Below are positions 62,798-64,000 of a stretch of DNA of 64,000 nucleotides, one piece after another. Numbering within the stretch: position 1 is the first letter of the stretch; the number at the start of each line of letters is the position of its first letter. This stretch comes from Haliclona indistincta. Its lineage: Eukaryota > Porifera > Demospongiae > Haplosclerida > Chalinidae. Location: positions 4,874,588 through 4,938,587 of the forward strand of contig OZ024785.1 of NCBI GenBank assembly GCA_964017065.1, written 5' to 3'. The notes under the pieces are model-generated. The model did no database searches. It saw only the letters and a list, made by a program, of their open reading frames with translations, and was not told where the DNA came from. The position numbers and the translations under genes were made by a program.

Positions 62798-64000
62798 TCA
62801 GTGAATGAAATGGTAGTTAGTTTTAATGAACAGGAGACTTTCAGCATGCTCTGGTGACAATCGATTGCGTTTCTCATCATAGATGTCTCCTGCTGATGAA
62901 AAAAGTATTTCTGATGGCACGGACGTCGGTGGTGCTGACATGTATCTCAATGCTAAACGAGCCAGTGGTTTAAACTGAGAACCGTTTTCTCTCCACCAGG
63001 TATAGGAATTGCCACAGTGATATGGCACCAAAGGTAGGCTCAAATATTTGTCCACCAGCGAGCCTGCAGCATCGCATGTGCTCTCACCAGCTTCTTCTAT
63101 TATTGCATCGAATGCCTTCATGATGGCAGTTCTCTTCTGCGGAGGTGGTTCATTGGAGGTATCAGTAGATTCAGTGCTACGTGATGTAATCTCAGCAACC
63201 TTGGTTTCTAACAGAGTCTTGGCATCGGTTTTGAAGCTTGAACTGAAAAATCTATCCTTAAAACAAGGATCAAGAAGAGTAGCGAGAACAAGATGCTCAT
63301 TGCTTTCAACTTCGCTGTATCTCTCATTTAAGGAGGATAGCATTTCACTCTTTATAGTCTGTACACCACGGTCGTCATCATTGGCCTCCCAACTCTTTCG
63401 CAGACTTCTCACAAATGGTATTATCATAGATGACGAAGCCCTGTCACTTGATACTGACTGAGTAATATCCTCGATTGGCTTTAAAATGGTAATCACCTTG
63501 TCTAGAATTGTCAGTTGATAAGCTGACAATTGTGGAACATCACTACATTCAGCAGAAAATGCAGCAAGTGCCATTCTTTGCTCGGAAATACTCTCTAACA
63601 TGTACAGCGTTGAATTCCATCTAGTTGATACATCCTGACGAAGTCGATGTTGTGGTAAACCAAGGGAAGCCTGAATTTCCTTTAGACGAGAGTAAGCCAA
63701 TTGTGATCGTTTAAAATGGCCCACAATTCTACGACAAGTAGCAACTAAATCATTCACATACCTTTGAGAGAATACACCATCATTGATTACCAATTGTAGG
63801 GTATGGGAAAAGCAGCCTAGGAAGGGAATGTGGGCATCGAGCATCGCTCTCCTCATATTAGAAGCATTGTCGACGAGAAAGAGATGAACCTTTTCCTTTG
63901 GTATCTCCCACTCCCTCAGCATTTCTTCGTACTTGGATGCTAGCAACGCACCAGTGTGTGATCCTGGCAGTGTCTGAGCATGTAGCATAGCACACTTCTT
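62798..64000 (-). CDS. hAT (ZBED-type) transposase, partial, no breaks seen
   Basis: A cut-and-paste DNA transposase. The frame is open from the window edge to a stop at 62798, about 400 codons. Motifs: LVDNASNMRRAM (catalytic Asp region), CFSHTLQLVIND, the DVSTRWNSTLYML RW block, LATLLDPCFKDRFF, and the C-terminal dimerisation box APPTSVPSEILFSSAGDIYD with NRLSPEHAESLLFIK. The BED finger and first catalytic Asp should lie to the right, outside the window. Together with the terminal repeat at 62520 this may be a complete, young element. Activity cannot be judged. Confidence 0.9.
   Translation of the reverse strand, partial: KKCAMLHAQTLPGSHTGALLASKYEEMLREWEIPKEKVHLFLVDNASNMRRAMLDAHIPFLGCFSHTLQLVINDGVFSQRYVNDLVATCRRIVGHFKRSQLAYSRLKEIQASLGLPQHRLRQDVSTRWNSTLYMLESISEQRMALAAFSAECSDVPQLSAYQLTILDKVITILKPIEDITQSVSSDRASSSMIIPFVRSLRKSWEANDDDRGVQTIKSEMLSSLNERYSEVESNEHLVLATLLDPCFKDRFFSSSFKTDAKTLLETKVAEITSRSTESTDTSNEPPPQKRTAIMKAFDAIIEEAGESTCDAAGSLVDKYLSLPLVPYHCGNSYTWWRENGSQFKPLARLALRYMSAPPTSVPSEILFSSAGDIYDEKRNRLSPEHAESLLFIKTNYHFIH

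Overview
The window is animal nuclear DNA. It is AT-rich, has many short (about 50-100 bp) GT-AG introns, contains one 200-N scaffold gap, and holds a very high density of small repeats and hairpin elements. Housekeeping genes of metazoan type, EGF-like modular secreted proteins and compact introns fit a demosponge draft assembly such as Amphimedon. That species-level guess is inference; metazoan origin is well supported.

Layout. 1-966 (-): first seven coding exons of cytosolic methionyl-tRNA synthetase. 2134-4213 (+): a complete 12-exon S-adenosylmethionine synthetase gene, head-to-head with the first. Both use methionine, and the 1.17 kb between them holds a TTAA-flanked MITE. 4214-5906: repeat debris with a LINE tail. 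5907-11656: a tyrosine-recombinase retrotransposon (DIRS/Ngaro type, transcribed leftward) with split direct repeats A1-ORFs-B1A2-B2, a 962-aa gag/RT/RNase H reading frame, a frameshifted recombinase and an internal 28-bp tandem repeat.

11657-26300 has no convincing host gene. It is a dense field of hairpin and foldback DNA: a 2.3-kb block between direct repeats that holds a cloverleaf-like hairpin cluster, foldbacks with TTAA or TA flanks, and one three-layer nest in which two TTAA foldbacks sit at the apex of a third.

26351-35131 is a gene island. It holds an SLC15-like transporter (-) broken by a stop and a frameshift, a six-exon multi-pass membrane protein (+), and two tandem EGF-repeat genes (-) sharing an unusual N-terminal domain; one is membrane-anchored and the other apparently secreted. 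36123-37088 holds the last two exons of a Myb/SANT-like gene (-).

37400-64000 is again mobile-element territory: hAT/ZBED and ZMYM1-like transposase fragments, LINE, Ty3/gypsy and BEL/Pao remnants, a Penelope-like palindrome, three copies of a 370-bp repeat, and a large segmental duplication (about 52.2-55.1 kb and 58.3-62.5 kb) whose copies differ by a datable TTAA foldback insertion. A hAT transposase still open at the window edge closes the sequence.

All calls come from reading the sequence and from remembered family motifs; no database search was run.
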